Part shown: piece after piece, positions 1-9,000 of the stretch
Position numbering within the stretch: the stretch's first letter is position 1
Layout: each line of letters starts with the position of its first letter
Assembly: GCA_964607165.1 (NCBI GenBank)
Contig: CAZSIT010000003.1
Span: forward strand, 62,001-126,000
Reading direction: 5' to 3'
Length of the DNA stretch: 64,000 bases
Source of the DNA: DSPP01 sp964607165
GTDB taxonomy: Bacteria; Zixibacteria; MSB-5A5; DSPP01
Notes under the pieces: generated by a model
What the model was told of the DNA's origin: nothing
The model's database searches: none
What the model saw: the letters and a program-made list of their open reading frames with translations, nothing else
Position numbers and translations under genes: made by a program

Positions 1-6
1 AATAGA

Positions 7-31
7 ACAGGGATTAGTGATTAGGGATTAG
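7..31 (+). repeat. GGATTAG-type heptad repeat upstream of rplK
   Basis: Three near-identical heptads (GGATTAG, TGATTAG, GGATTAG) follow the word ACAG and are followed by an A-rich stretch. The same composite occurs at 27883-27913 between rpsM and rpsK. It is non-coding and sits just before the rplK ribosome-binding site. Its role is unknown; it looks like a dispersed intergenic repeat. Confidence 0.7.
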
Positions 32-48
32 AAAAAACAAGGATAAAG

Positions 49-468
49 ATGAAAAAAGTTGTTGCTCAAGTAAAATTGCAAATTTCGGCAGGCTCTGCCA
101 ATCCGGCGCCGCCGGTTGGGCCGGCATTGGGCCAGCACGGGGTTAACATTATGGAATTCTGCAAGCAGTTTAACGCCCGTACGCAAGCTCAAACCGGTTT
201 GGTTATACCGGTAATAATCACGGTTTACGCCGACAAAAGCTTTACTTTTATCACCAAAACACCGCCGGCGGCGGTGCTTCTAATCAAGGCGGCGAAAATC
301 GAGAAAGGTTCGGGCGAGCCGAATCGAAATAAAGTTGGGAAAGTAACTAAAGCTCAGGTAAAAGAAATCGCTCAGATGAAAATGCCAGATCTGAATGCAG
401 CCTCCCTGGAGGCGGCGATGCGTATGATCGAAGGGACTGCGCGCAATATGGGAATTGAGGTGGTATGA
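49..468 (+). CDS. rplK: 50S ribosomal protein L11
   Basis: L11 of the large-subunit stalk base, 139 residues, the usual family length. The N-terminal domain has the proline-rich signature PPVGPALGQHGVN (about residues 22-34), the part that contacts translational GTPases and thiostrepton in known ribosomes. The C-terminal rRNA-binding domain contains GSGEPNRNKVGKVT. AAGGAT lies 7-12 bases before the ATG. The stop overlaps the rplA start as ATGA, so the two are translationally coupled. It opens the L11-L1-L10-L7/L12-rpoBC string; nusG would be expected just outside the window. Confidence 0.98.
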   Translation: MKKVVAQVKLQISAGSANPAPPVGPALGQHGVNIMEFCKQFNARTQAQTGLVIPVIITVYADKSFTFITKTPPAAVLLIKAAKIEKGSGEPNRNKVGKVTKAQVKEIAQMKMPDLNAASLEAAMRMIEGTARNMGIEVV

Positions 469-1172
469 GACACGGGAAGAAATATAAAACCGCAGCTGCC
501 AAAGTGGACCGCGTCAAAAAATATCCTTTGACGGAGGCGGTTAAGCTGGTCAAAGAGGCAAAGTTTACCAAGTTCGACGAATCGGTGGAGCTTTCCATCC
601 GGCTGGGGGTTGACCCCAAGCAGGCCGACCAGGTGGTGCGGGGCACGGTTTTGCTTCCGCATGGCACCGGAAAGAAAATTCGGGTTTTGGTTCTGGCCAA
701 AGGGGAGAAGGAAAAAGAGGCCTTGGAAGCGGGTGCGGACTGGGCCGGCGCCGAAGAATATGTGGAAAAAATCACCGGCGGTTGGATGGATTTTGACGCG
801 GTGGTGGCAACGCCGGATATGATGGGCTCGGTCGGAAAGTTGGGGAAGATTCTTGGTCCGCGAGGGCTAATGCCCAATCCGAAGACCGGGACGGTCACCT
901 TCGATGTAGCCAAAGCCGTGAAGGATTTAAAGGCCGGCAAAATTGAATACCGGGTCGACAAGGCCGGCATTGTCGGTGCGGCAATTGGAAAAGTTTCTTT
1001 TGGTGAAAACCAGATTAAAGAAAACGCGGAAAGTTTTCTGGCCGCCATCGTGCGCGCGCGGCCGGCTGCCGCTAAGGGCGCATATTTGAAGTCGGCGACA
1101 ATGTCTTCCACCATGGGGCCGGGAGTCCGCCTGGATACAAACGAAATTTTAACCTTAGGGAAGAGTTTATAG
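465..1172 (+). CDS. rplA: 50S ribosomal protein L1
   Basis: L1 stalk protein, 235 residues, normal length. The family signature GPRGLMPNPKTGTV is present near residues 140-153, and the C-terminal segment includes the conserved MSSTMGPGVRLD. In known bacteria L1 binds the 23S rRNA L1 stalk and represses its own L11-L1 mRNA; whether it does so here cannot be read from the sequence. It starts inside the rplK stop and ends one base before rplJ, so the three genes form one tight operon. Confidence 0.98.
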   Translation: MRHGKKYKTAAAKVDRVKKYPLTEAVKLVKEAKFTKFDESVELSIRLGVDPKQADQVVRGTVLLPHGTGKKIRVLVLAKGEKEKEALEAGADWAGAEEYVEKITGGWMDFDAVVATPDMMGSVGKLGKILGPRGLMPNPKTGTVTFDVAKAVKDLKAGKIEYRVDKAGIVGAAIGKVSFGENQIKENAESFLAAIVRARPAAAKGAYLKSATMSSTMGPGVRLDTNEILTLGKSL

Positions 1173-1173
1173 T

Positions 1174-1710
1174 ATGCCCAGGCAAATTGCCCAACCACGA
1201 CCGGAAAAAGCAACCGTAGTTGAAGAATTAGCCGAGCGCTTTTTGGCTTCGCCCAGTTTCTTTTTGACCGATTTTTCAGGGCTGACAGTTGAAGGCGCCA
1301 CCACGCTGCGCAAAAACCTGCGCGAAAGCAAAGTCAATTATCGGGTAGCAAAAAATACATTGATTCAAATTGCCGCACAGAAAGCGAAGGTCTCTGGGCT
1401 GGAGTCCTACCTGGCCGGGCCGACCGGAATTGCTTTCGCTCTGGATGATCCGATCGCGGTGGCAAAGATTTTATCCGATTTCATTAAGAAAAACGAAAAG
1501 CCTAAGGTCAAGGTTTTCTTTTTAGACGGTAAGCTGTTTTTAGGGGCCGAGCTTGGTAAGATTGCGGCCTTGCCGGGGAAAAAGGAACTTTTGGCGAAAG
1601 TGGTCGGTTGTATACAGACACCCTTGTCTATCTTGGTAGGGACTTTAGATGGCGTACTACGGAATTTTGTTTTAACTATTGACGCTTTAGCAAAAAAGGA
1701 AGCGGTTTAA
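1174..1710 (+). CDS. rplJ: 50S ribosomal protein L10
   Basis: L10, the stalk scaffold that carries L7/L12 dimers, 178 residues. The N-terminal rRNA-binding half has the typical FFLTDFSGLTVEGATTLRKN and RVAKNTLIQIA segments. The C-terminal helix (about residues 140-178) is the L12-binding region. The ATG follows the rplA stop by one base, with no strong Shine-Dalgarno of its own, which suggests coupling to rplA. Confidence 0.97.
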   Translation: MPRQIAQPRPEKATVVEELAERFLASPSFFLTDFSGLTVEGATTLRKNLRESKVNYRVAKNTLIQIAAQKAKVSGLESYLAGPTGIAFALDDPIAVAKILSDFIKKNEKPKVKVFFLDGKLFLGAELGKIAALPGKKELLAKVVGCIQTPLSILVGTLDGVLRNFVLTIDALAKKEAV

Positions 1711-1818
1711 TCCGGGCCGCGCTTCTGAGTGGGGAATAGGCCCTCCCACTTGGCTCGGAATAAAAGTAACGCTCGGCCAGCGTTTTAAGGCAGTTAAATA
1801 TGGAAAACAGGAGGAATA
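1711..1818 (+). promoter_or_regulatory. rplJ-rplL spacer with hairpins
   Basis: This 108-base spacer contains two inverted repeats. One is AGTGGG paired with CCCACT around 1729-1760. The other is ACGCT-CGGCC-AGCGT followed by TTTT near 1770-1787. A strong Shine-Dalgarno (AGGAGG) precedes the rplL ATG. The hairpins could set the higher L7/L12 output seen in other bacteria, but this is inference. Confidence 0.4.
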
Positions 1819-2193
1819 ATGGCGAAAGTAGATGAAATCGTGGGGATGATTGAAGGGATGACAGTTTTGGAATTGGCGGAACTTTCCAAAACCCTGCAGG
1901 ATAAATTCGGTGTTTCTGCCGCCATTCCGGTAGCGATTGCCAGTGGCGGAGGAGGGGTGGCCGCTCCCGCGGTTGAGGAACAAACTGAATTCAACGTGAT
2001 TTTAACCTCGTCCGGCGACAAGAAAATTCAGGTAATTAAAGTCGTGCGGGAATTGACGGGCCTGGGTTTGGCGGAAGCCAAAGCTTTGGTGGATGGTGTC
2101 CCCAAACCGGTGAAAGAGGGAATTCCGCGCGAGGAGGCGGAATCGATTAAGAACAAGCTGGTGGAAGCCGGCGGCGCGGTTGAGATTAAGTAG
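1819..2193 (+). CDS. rplL: 50S ribosomal protein L7/L12
   Basis: L7/L12, the mobile stalk protein that recruits translation GTPases, 124 residues. It has the N-terminal dimerisation helices, an Ala/Gly-rich hinge (about residues 36-52), and the conserved C-terminal domain with KIQVIKVVRELTGLGLAEAK and VDGVPKPVKEG. AGGAGG lies six bases upstream of the ATG. It is followed by two terminator-like hairpins before rpoB, a typical place for partial termination that separates ribosomal from polymerase output. Confidence 0.98.
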   Translation: MAKVDEIVGMIEGMTVLELAELSKTLQDKFGVSAAIPVAIASGGGGVAAPAVEEQTEFNVILTSSGDKKIQVIKVVRELTGLGLAEAKALVDGVPKPVKEGIPREEAESIKNKLVEAGGAVEIK

Positions 2194-2218
2194 GCAGTTG
2201 AGAACCTATTTTCGGTCA

Positions 2219-2284
2219 GAGAGCTCTGTTTTATCAGAGAGGCTCTCCTTTTGTCTTTTTTTAAACGGCCCGGCGGGCCTTTTT
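2219..2284 (+). terminator. Tandem attenuators between rplL and rpoB
   Basis: The first hairpin pairs GAGAGC (2219-2224) with GCTCTC (2242-2247), continues TCTG with CAGA, and is followed by an interrupted T tract ending in seven Ts (2256-2262). The second pairs GGCCC (2267-2271) with GGGCC (2275-2279) and is followed by five Ts (2280-2284) that touch the rpoB Shine-Dalgarno. The arrangement resembles the partial terminator known upstream of rpoB in enterobacteria. Confidence 0.7.
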
Positions 2285-2300
2285 GGAGGAAGGTGATACC

Positions 2301-5300
2301 TTGAAAGTTTGGCGCGAACGGAAAAGCTACTCCCGGATTGGCGAGGTGGCGGAAATGCCGAACCTCTTGGAAGTTCAGTTGGCATCCTACCGCCAGTTTT
2401 TGCAGGCGGACATAGAGCCTGAAAAAAGAGCCAAGGAGGGCTTGCAGGCAATTTTTGAGGAAGTTTTTCCGGTTACCGACGTGCACGAAAATTATTCGTT
2501 GGAATTTGTGCGTTATCAAATCGGCCAGCCCCGTTACACCATCCGCGAATGCCAGGAGCGAAATATGACCTTCGCCGCTCCGTTGAAAGCCACTTTGCGG
2601 TTGGTTACCAAGACCGGTGAGGGGAAGGAGAAAAAAGCCAAAGATATTTTGGAACAGGATGTTTTTTTGGGCGAACTTCCTTTAATCACCGACAAAGGGA
2701 CTTTTATCATCAACGGTGCCGAGCGGGTAATTGTTTCGCAGTTGCACCGATCGCCGGGAGTATTTTTTGACGAGGAGATGCATCCCAACGGAAAGGAGAT
2801 CTATTCGGCGCGAATAATCCCTTTTCGCGGTTCCTGGGTGGAATTTATCATCGATGTGAATGATATCCTTTACGTGCACATCGACACCCGCCGCAAGCTC
2901 CCGGGCACTACCCTGCTTCGCGCCCTGGGATATTCCAACGACGAGGATATTATTGCGCTTTTTTACGAAGTGGACACATTTGAATTAACTCCGGGGAAAA
3001 AGGCGACCAAGCTGGTTGGGAAGACCTCCGCTTCCACCTTAGTAGATACCGAAACCGGTGAGGCGATTATCGTAGCCGGCGAAAAAATCACGGACGAAGT
3101 GGTGGAACGTTTGGCTGCCACTAAAATCAGCAAGATAAAAATTATCACGTCCGATTTGACCAAAGATGCCGGTGTGGTCGCCAACACTTTGAAAAAGGAT
3201 TCCTCCACCAATCAAAAGGAGGCGCTGGCCAAAATTTACACCTTGCTTCGCCCCAGCGGAGAACAGCCAACCGAAGAGGCGGCCCAATCACTTTTAGAAA
3301 AGCTGTTTTTCTCAACCAAAAGGTATGACCTCGGAGAAGTCGGCCGCTATATGATTGGTGCCCGCCTGGGTGTAAATCTTCCGCTTTCGCACACAACCTT
3401 GGACAAAAAAGACTTTATAACTATCATCAAATACCTTTTGGCTTTACGCAATGGCGAGGGAGAGGTGGATGACATCGACCATTTGGGAAACCGCCGGGCG
3501 CGCACAGTGGGGGAACTTTTGTCCAACCAGCTATCGGTGGGACTTTCCCGAATGGCGCGTACGATGCGGGAACGCTTAAGCTTAAAGGACACCGAAAACG
3601 TTACCCCACACGATTTGGTGAATGCTCGCACGGTTTCGTCGGTGGTGGATGCCTTCTTTGGTTCTTCACAGCTTTCGCAATTTATGGATCAGACCAATCC
3701 ATTGGCGGAGCTGACCCACAAGCGGCGTTTGTCGGCTCTGGGCCCGGGCGGTTTAACGCGCGAGCGGGCCGGCTTTGAAGTGCGCGACGTGCATCACACT
3801 CACTATGGCCGGGTGTGTCCGATTGAAACCCCGGAAGGGCCAAACATCGGGCTTATCGCCTCGCTTGCAACCTATGTGCGCATCAACAAGTACGGCTTTT
3901 TGGAAACCCCTTATCGCAAAGTTAAAAACGGCCGTGTCACCGATGAGATTGAGTATCTGACGGCTGACAAGGAAGATAAGTTCATTATCGCCCAAGCCAA
4001 TGAACCCTTGGAAAAAAATGGCCGGTATGTTAATTCATACGTAAAAGCTCGCAATAAGGGTGAGTTCCCGGTTGTTGAGCCGGAACAGGTACATTATATG
4101 GATGTTTCTCCCAAGCAGCTGGTTTCGGTGGCGGCGGCGTTGATTCCATTTTTGGAGCACGACGACGCCAACCGCGCCTTGATGGGTTCCAATATGCAAC
4201 GCCAAGCGGTGCCGCTTTTGACTACCCGGGCGCCGTTGGTCGGAACGGGAATGGAAGGGAAGGCGGCGGTGGACTCCGGAGCTTTGGTGGTGGCTCGGCG
4301 CGGGGGCGTAGTGCAGTCGGTCACGGCCGAACGAATTGTTATCGCTCCTTCCGGACGCGGGGCCAAAGACGAAGCCGATTTTTCAGAAGTAGATGAGTAC
4401 GAGCTGATTAAGTTTCAGCGCTCCAATCAGGACACCTGTGTCCATCAAACACCTTTGGTAAAATTGGGAGAACGGGTGGAAGCCGGACAGGTGATAGCCG
4501 ATGGGCCGGCAACCGATAAAGGAGAGCTGGCTTTGGGAGCGAACGTATTGGTCGCTTTTATGCCCTGGAGGGGATACAACTTCGAAGATGCCATCGTGCT
4601 TTCCGAGCGGATGGTAGCGGACGACGTTTTCACCTCCGTTCACATCGAAGAATTTGAGCTTCAAGTGCGGGATACCAAACGGGGCGCCGAGGAGCTGACC
4701 CGTGAAATTCCGAACGTGTCGGAAGAAGCGGTGGCGGATTTGGACGAGCGCGGAGTGGTTCGGGTTGGCGCCGAAATTGAAGCGGGCGACATTTTAGTTG
4801 GCAAAGTCACTCCCAAAGGAGAAACCGAGCTTTCGCCGGAGGAAAGGCTGTTGCGGGCTATCTTCGGCGAAAAAGCGGGCGACGTGCGCGACGCTTCGCT
4901 TAAAGCGCCGCCGGGGATGAAGGGTGTGGTTATAGACACCCGGGTTTTCTCGCGCAAGGAGCGGACCGAGGCGGCGAAACGTCAGGAAAAAATCGAAATT
5001 TCAAAGATTAAAAAACGTTTCGCCAAAAAACGGGAAGATTTATTGACCTTACGCAACAGCCGCTTGGCCGAAGTTCTGGAAGGAGAAACTTCCAACACGA
5101 TCCGCAATTCCAAAGGCGATGTTATCCTGCGCGCGGGGGCCAAATTTGGGGAGGAGACTTTTGAGAATCTGGATTTTTCCGATGTTGCGGCGGAAGAAGG
5201 CTTTTCGGGCGATAAGGCCAAGGACAAAAAGGTGGGCCTGATTATCGAGAAATCGAACCAGCTATTGGAAATTCTTGACCGGCAGCTGGAAAATGAAATT

Positions 5301-6077
5301 GATAAGGTTCAACGCGGAGCGGAGCTGCCGCCCGGAGTCGTGCAGCTGGTGAAGGTTCGCGTGGCCACCAAGCGAAAAGTGTCGGTGGGCGATAAAATGG
5401 CGGGCCGGCATGGAAATAAGGGTGTAGTTGCCAAAATCGTACCGGTGGAAGATTTGCCGCACTTACCGGACGGCACACCGGTCGACATCGTTTTGAATCC
5501 CCTGGGCGTGCCTTCGCGTATGAATGTGGGTCAGATTCTAGAAACTCATTTGGGCTGGGCGGCACATAAGCTGGGGTTGTACGTAGCCAGTACAGTTTTT
5601 GATGGAGCCAATGAAGAGGATATCCGCTCGGCTTTGAAGCAGGCGGGGCTGCCCGAGTCGGGCAAAACCACTCTGTACGACGGGCGCAGCGGAGAGCCTT
5701 TCGACAATCCGGTGACGGTTGGTTACATCTATATGATGAAACTGTCGCACTTGGTCGACGACAAGATTCACGCCCGCTCCATTGGCCCGTATTCTCTGGT
5801 CACCCAGCAGCCGCTGGGAGGCAAAGCCCAGTTCGGCGGGCAGCGTTTTGGAGAAATGGAGGTCTGGGCTCTGGAAGCCTATGGAGCGGCCTTCACGCTC
5901 CAGGAGGTTTTGACGGTGAAGTCGGATGACGTGGCCGGCCGATCCCGGATTTACGAAGCGATTGTTAAAGGGGAAAACCCCCCCGAGCCCGGGGTGCCCG
6001 AGTCATTTAACGTTTTGGTTCAAGAGTTGAAGAGTTTGGGAATGGACGTGGAACTGGTGGAGACCTTCCGCCGATAG
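2301..6077 (+). CDS. rpoB: RNA polymerase beta subunit
   Basis: Beta subunit of DNA-directed RNA polymerase, 1258 residues from the chosen start. TTG at 2301 is preferred over an in-frame TTG at 2283, because the GGAGGAAGGTGA ribosome-binding site (2285-2296) would lie inside the longer reading. The rifampicin-pocket cluster (about residues 452-485) contains SSQLSQFMDQTNPLAELTHK and RRLSALGPGGLTRERAG. The usual sensitive-type Asp, His and Ser are all present there. The C-terminal VGDKMAGRHGNKGVV and PLGGKAQFGGQRFGEMEVWA blocks are intact. It lies 11 bases before rpoC. Confidence 0.98.
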   Translation: MKVWRERKSYSRIGEVAEMPNLLEVQLASYRQFLQADIEPEKRAKEGLQAIFEEVFPVTDVHENYSLEFVRYQIGQPRYTIRECQERNMTFAAPLKATLRLVTKTGEGKEKKAKDILEQDVFLGELPLITDKGTFIINGAERVIVSQLHRSPGVFFDEEMHPNGKEIYSARIIPFRGSWVEFIIDVNDILYVHIDTRRKLPGTTLLRALGYSNDEDIIALFYEVDTFELTPGKKATKLVGKTSASTLVDTETGEAIIVAGEKITDEVVERLAATKISKIKIITSDLTKDAGVVANTLKKDSSTNQKEALAKIYTLLRPSGEQPTEEAAQSLLEKLFFSTKRYDLGEVGRYMIGARLGVNLPLSHTTLDKKDFITIIKYLLALRNGEGEVDDIDHLGNRRARTVGELLSNQLSVGLSRMARTMRERLSLKDTENVTPHDLVNARTVSSVVDAFFGSSQLSQFMDQTNPLAELTHKRRLSALGPGGLTRERAGFEVRDVHHTHYGRVCPIETPEGPNIGLIASLATYVRINKYGFLETPYRKVKNGRVTDEIEYLTADKEDKFIIAQANEPLEKNGRYVNSYVKARNKGEFPVVEPEQVHYMDVSPKQLVSVAAALIPFLEHDDANRALMGSNMQRQAVPLLTTRAPLVGTGMEGKAAVDSGALVVARRGGVVQSVTAERIVIAPSGRGAKDEADFSEVDEYELIKFQRSNQDTCVHQTPLVKLGERVEAGQVIADGPATDKGELALGANVLVAFMPWRGYNFEDAIVLSERMVADDVFTSVHIEEFELQVRDTKRGAEELTREIPNVSEEAVADLDERGVVRVGAEIEAGDILVGKVTPKGETELSPEERLLRAIFGEKAGDVRDASLKAPPGMKGVVIDTRVFSRKERTEAAKRQEKIEISKIKKRFAKKREDLLTLRNSRLAEVLEGETSNTIRNSKGDVILRAGAKFGEETFENLDFSDVAAEEGFSGDKAKDKKVGLIIEKSNQLLEILDRQLENEIDKVQRGAELPPGVVQLVKVRVATKRKVSVGDKMAGRHGNKGVVAKIVPVEDLPHLPDGTPVDIVLNPLGVPSRMNVGQILETHLGWAAHKLGLYVASTVFDGANEEDIRSALKQAGLPESGKTTLYDGRSGEPFDNPVTVGYIYMMKLSHLVDDKIHARSIGPYSLVTQQPLGGKAQFGGQRFGEMEVWALEAYGAAFTLQEVLTVKSDDVAGRSRIYEAIVKGENPPEPGVPESFNVLVQELKSLGMDVELVETFRR

Positions 6078-6088
6078 GAGGATGCGTT

Positions 6089-9000
6089 ATGGTAGACTTT
6101 AATATCCGGGTCGCTTCCAAAAGACCCTCCGATTTCTCGGCGATTAGAATTCAATTGGCCAGTCCGGAGACTATCCGCAGCTGGTCCTACGGCGAGGTGA
6201 CCAAGCCGGAGACCATCAACTATCGTTCGTTTAAGCCGGAACGGGACGGGCTTTTCTGCGAGCGGATTTTTGGCCCGGTTAGAGATTGGGAATGCTCTTG
6301 TGGAAAGTATAAACGGATCCGTTTTCGCGGCATCGTATGTGACCGTTGCGGGGTAGAGGTCACCCATTCAAAAGTCCGGCGGGAACGGATGGGGCATATT
6401 GATTTGGCCGTGCCGGTTTCACATATCTGGTATTTTAAATCGATTCCGACGCGTATCGGTTATTTGCTGGATTTATCGATCCGTGATTTGGAACGGATTC
6501 TCTATTACGAATCGTATGTTATGATTGATCCGGGGAATTCCGGCTACAAGAACCTGGATTTAATAACGGGAGAAGAACATCAAAAGTTGACAGAGGAGGG
6601 AAAGGAATTCCGGGCCCAGATGGGAGCGGAGGCGATTAAGGAACTGCTTTCCCAAATGGATATCGAGGAGCTGTCGCTTTCCTTGCGGGCACAGGTGAAG
6701 GTGGAAACTTCCGCCCAGCGCAAGAAGGATACGCTCAAACGGTTGCGGGTTATCGAAGCCTTCCGCCAGTCGAAGAATCGGCCCGACTGGATGATTTTAG
6801 ACGTCATTCCGGTCATTCCTCCCGATTTACGTCCGCTGGTTCCGTTGGAGGGGGGCCGCTTTGCCACCTCCGACCTGAACGATTTGTATCGCCGGGTCAT
6901 AAACCGTAACAATCGGTTGAAAAAACTGATTGAAATTCGGGCCCCGGAAGTGATTTTGCGCAACGAAAAACGGATGCTTCAGGAAGCGGTCGATGCCCTA
7001 TTGGACAACGGCCGCCGGACGCACTCCGTGCGCGGGGACACCAAGCGGCCGCTCAAATCGCTTTCCGATTTGTTGAAGGGTAAACAGGGGCGTTTCCGCC
7101 AGAATCTTTTGGGCAAGCGGGTCGATTATTCGGGCCGCTCGGTCATCGTAGTGGGGCCGGAGCTCAAGATGCACCAGTGCGGGCTGCCCAAAAACATGGC
7201 CTTGGAGCTCTTCAAGCCGTTCATCATAATGAAGCTGGAAGAAAAAGGTTATGTTCAAACGGTTAAATCGGCAAAAAAACTGGTGGAGCGGGAGCGGCCG
7301 GAGGTTTGGGATATATTAGAAGAGGTAATCGCCGAACATCCCGTGTTGTTGAACCGTGCGCCGACCTTGCATCGATTGGGAATTCAAGCTTTCTATCCGG
7401 TTTTAGTCGAGGGTAAGGCCATCCGGCTTCACCCTCTGGTTTGCGCGGCTTTCAACGCTGATTTTGACGGCGATCAGATGGCTGTGCATGTCCCGCTTTC
7501 ATTTGAGGCGCAGCTGGAAGCCCGGATTTTAATGCTTGCCACCAATAACCTCTTGTCTCCTTCTTCCGGACGCCCGATTGCAATCCCCTCACAGGATATC
7601 GTTTTAGGGTGCTATTATTTAACCAAGGACAGGCCGGGCGTAACGGGGGAAGGGATGATTTTTTCCTCTACGGATGAAGCAATGGCCGCTAACCATCATG
7701 GGGCAGTTGGCTTGCACGCGCGGGTTAAGGTCAAGGTCGGTTCCGAGCTTTTAAATACCACCGTTGGGAGAGTGATATTTTCTTCGGTTTTGCCGCCCGA
7801 GCTGGGGTTTTTCAACCAGGTTGCCAGTAAATCGAATTTGGAGGAATTGGCGGCAAGAGCTATTCGTCAATTAGGTAACCACCGAGCCGCCATCTTCCTG
7901 GATGAGTTGAAACGGACCGGTTTTGAGCAGGCAACTTTAGCCGGAATAACGGTCGGAATGGAAGATCTGATCATCCCGCCCGAGAAAGAGGAATTGGTTT
8001 CCCGGGCTCAAAAGGAGATTGATCGGATTCAAAAACAATACGAGCGGGGAGTAATAACCAACGGCGAACGCTATAATAAAGTTATTGATACCTGGACGCA
8101 TACTACCACCGAAGTGTCGGAAAAGATGTTTGACCGGCTGAAAAATATGAACCACGGTTTCAACCCGGTATTTATGATGGCGGATTCCGGTGCGCGGGGC
8201 TCCAAGGAACAGATTCGCCAGCTTGCCGGCATGCGCGGGCTTATGGCCAAGCCGCAAAAGAAGATCACTGGTCAAATTGGCGAGATTATCGAGTCTCCAA
8301 TTGTGGCAAACTTCAGGGAAGGACTTACCGTGCTGGAATACTTTATCTCCACCCATGGAGCGCGCAAAGGTTTGGCGGACACAGCCCTGAAAACCGCAGA
8401 TGCCGGCTATTTGACGCGTCGTTTGGTGGATGTGGCCCAGGACATGATTATTACCGAGCAAGACTGCGGCACGATTCTGGGGTTATCGATGGTTGCTTTA
8501 AAAGAGGGTGAAGAGGTTATCGAATCGCTTAAAGACCGCGTGCTGGGAAGGGTAGCTCTGGAAGATGTTATTGATCCTATTACCGAAGAGACTGTCGTTT
8601 TCGCTGGCGACGGAATCGACGAAACGGCGGCCCAAAGAATCGATGAATCGGGCATTGAGTCGGTTATGATTCGCTCGGTTCTGACTTGCGAATCCCGCCG
8701 AGGCGTATGCATCAAATGTTACGGCCGGAATCTGGCTACCGGCCGAATGGCGGATATGGGGGATGCGGTCGGGGTTATCGCCGCCCAATCCATCGGCGAG
8801 CCGGGTACGCAGCTCACGCTGCGCACCTTTCATATCGGGGGCACGGCGGGGCGCATTGCCGAGCAATCCAAAGTGCTGGCAAAAACAGAAGGGGCCGTAC
8901 ATTTCAAAAATATCCGCACGACCGTTCGGCCCGACGGGGAAACAGTGGTACTTTCCCGGGACGGTGAAATCACCATTCAGGATGACGAGGGCCGGGTACG

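Noticed and set aside
7..31. Heptad repeat as a CRISPR or telomere
   Set aside because: Repeats are contiguous seven-base units with no spacers, and both copies are internal to operons.
347..1213. Long minus-strand ORF of 288 codons opposite rplA
   Set aside because: It is the antisense shadow of rplK/rplA; Ser/Pro/Ala-rich composition, no ribosome-binding site, no family similarity.
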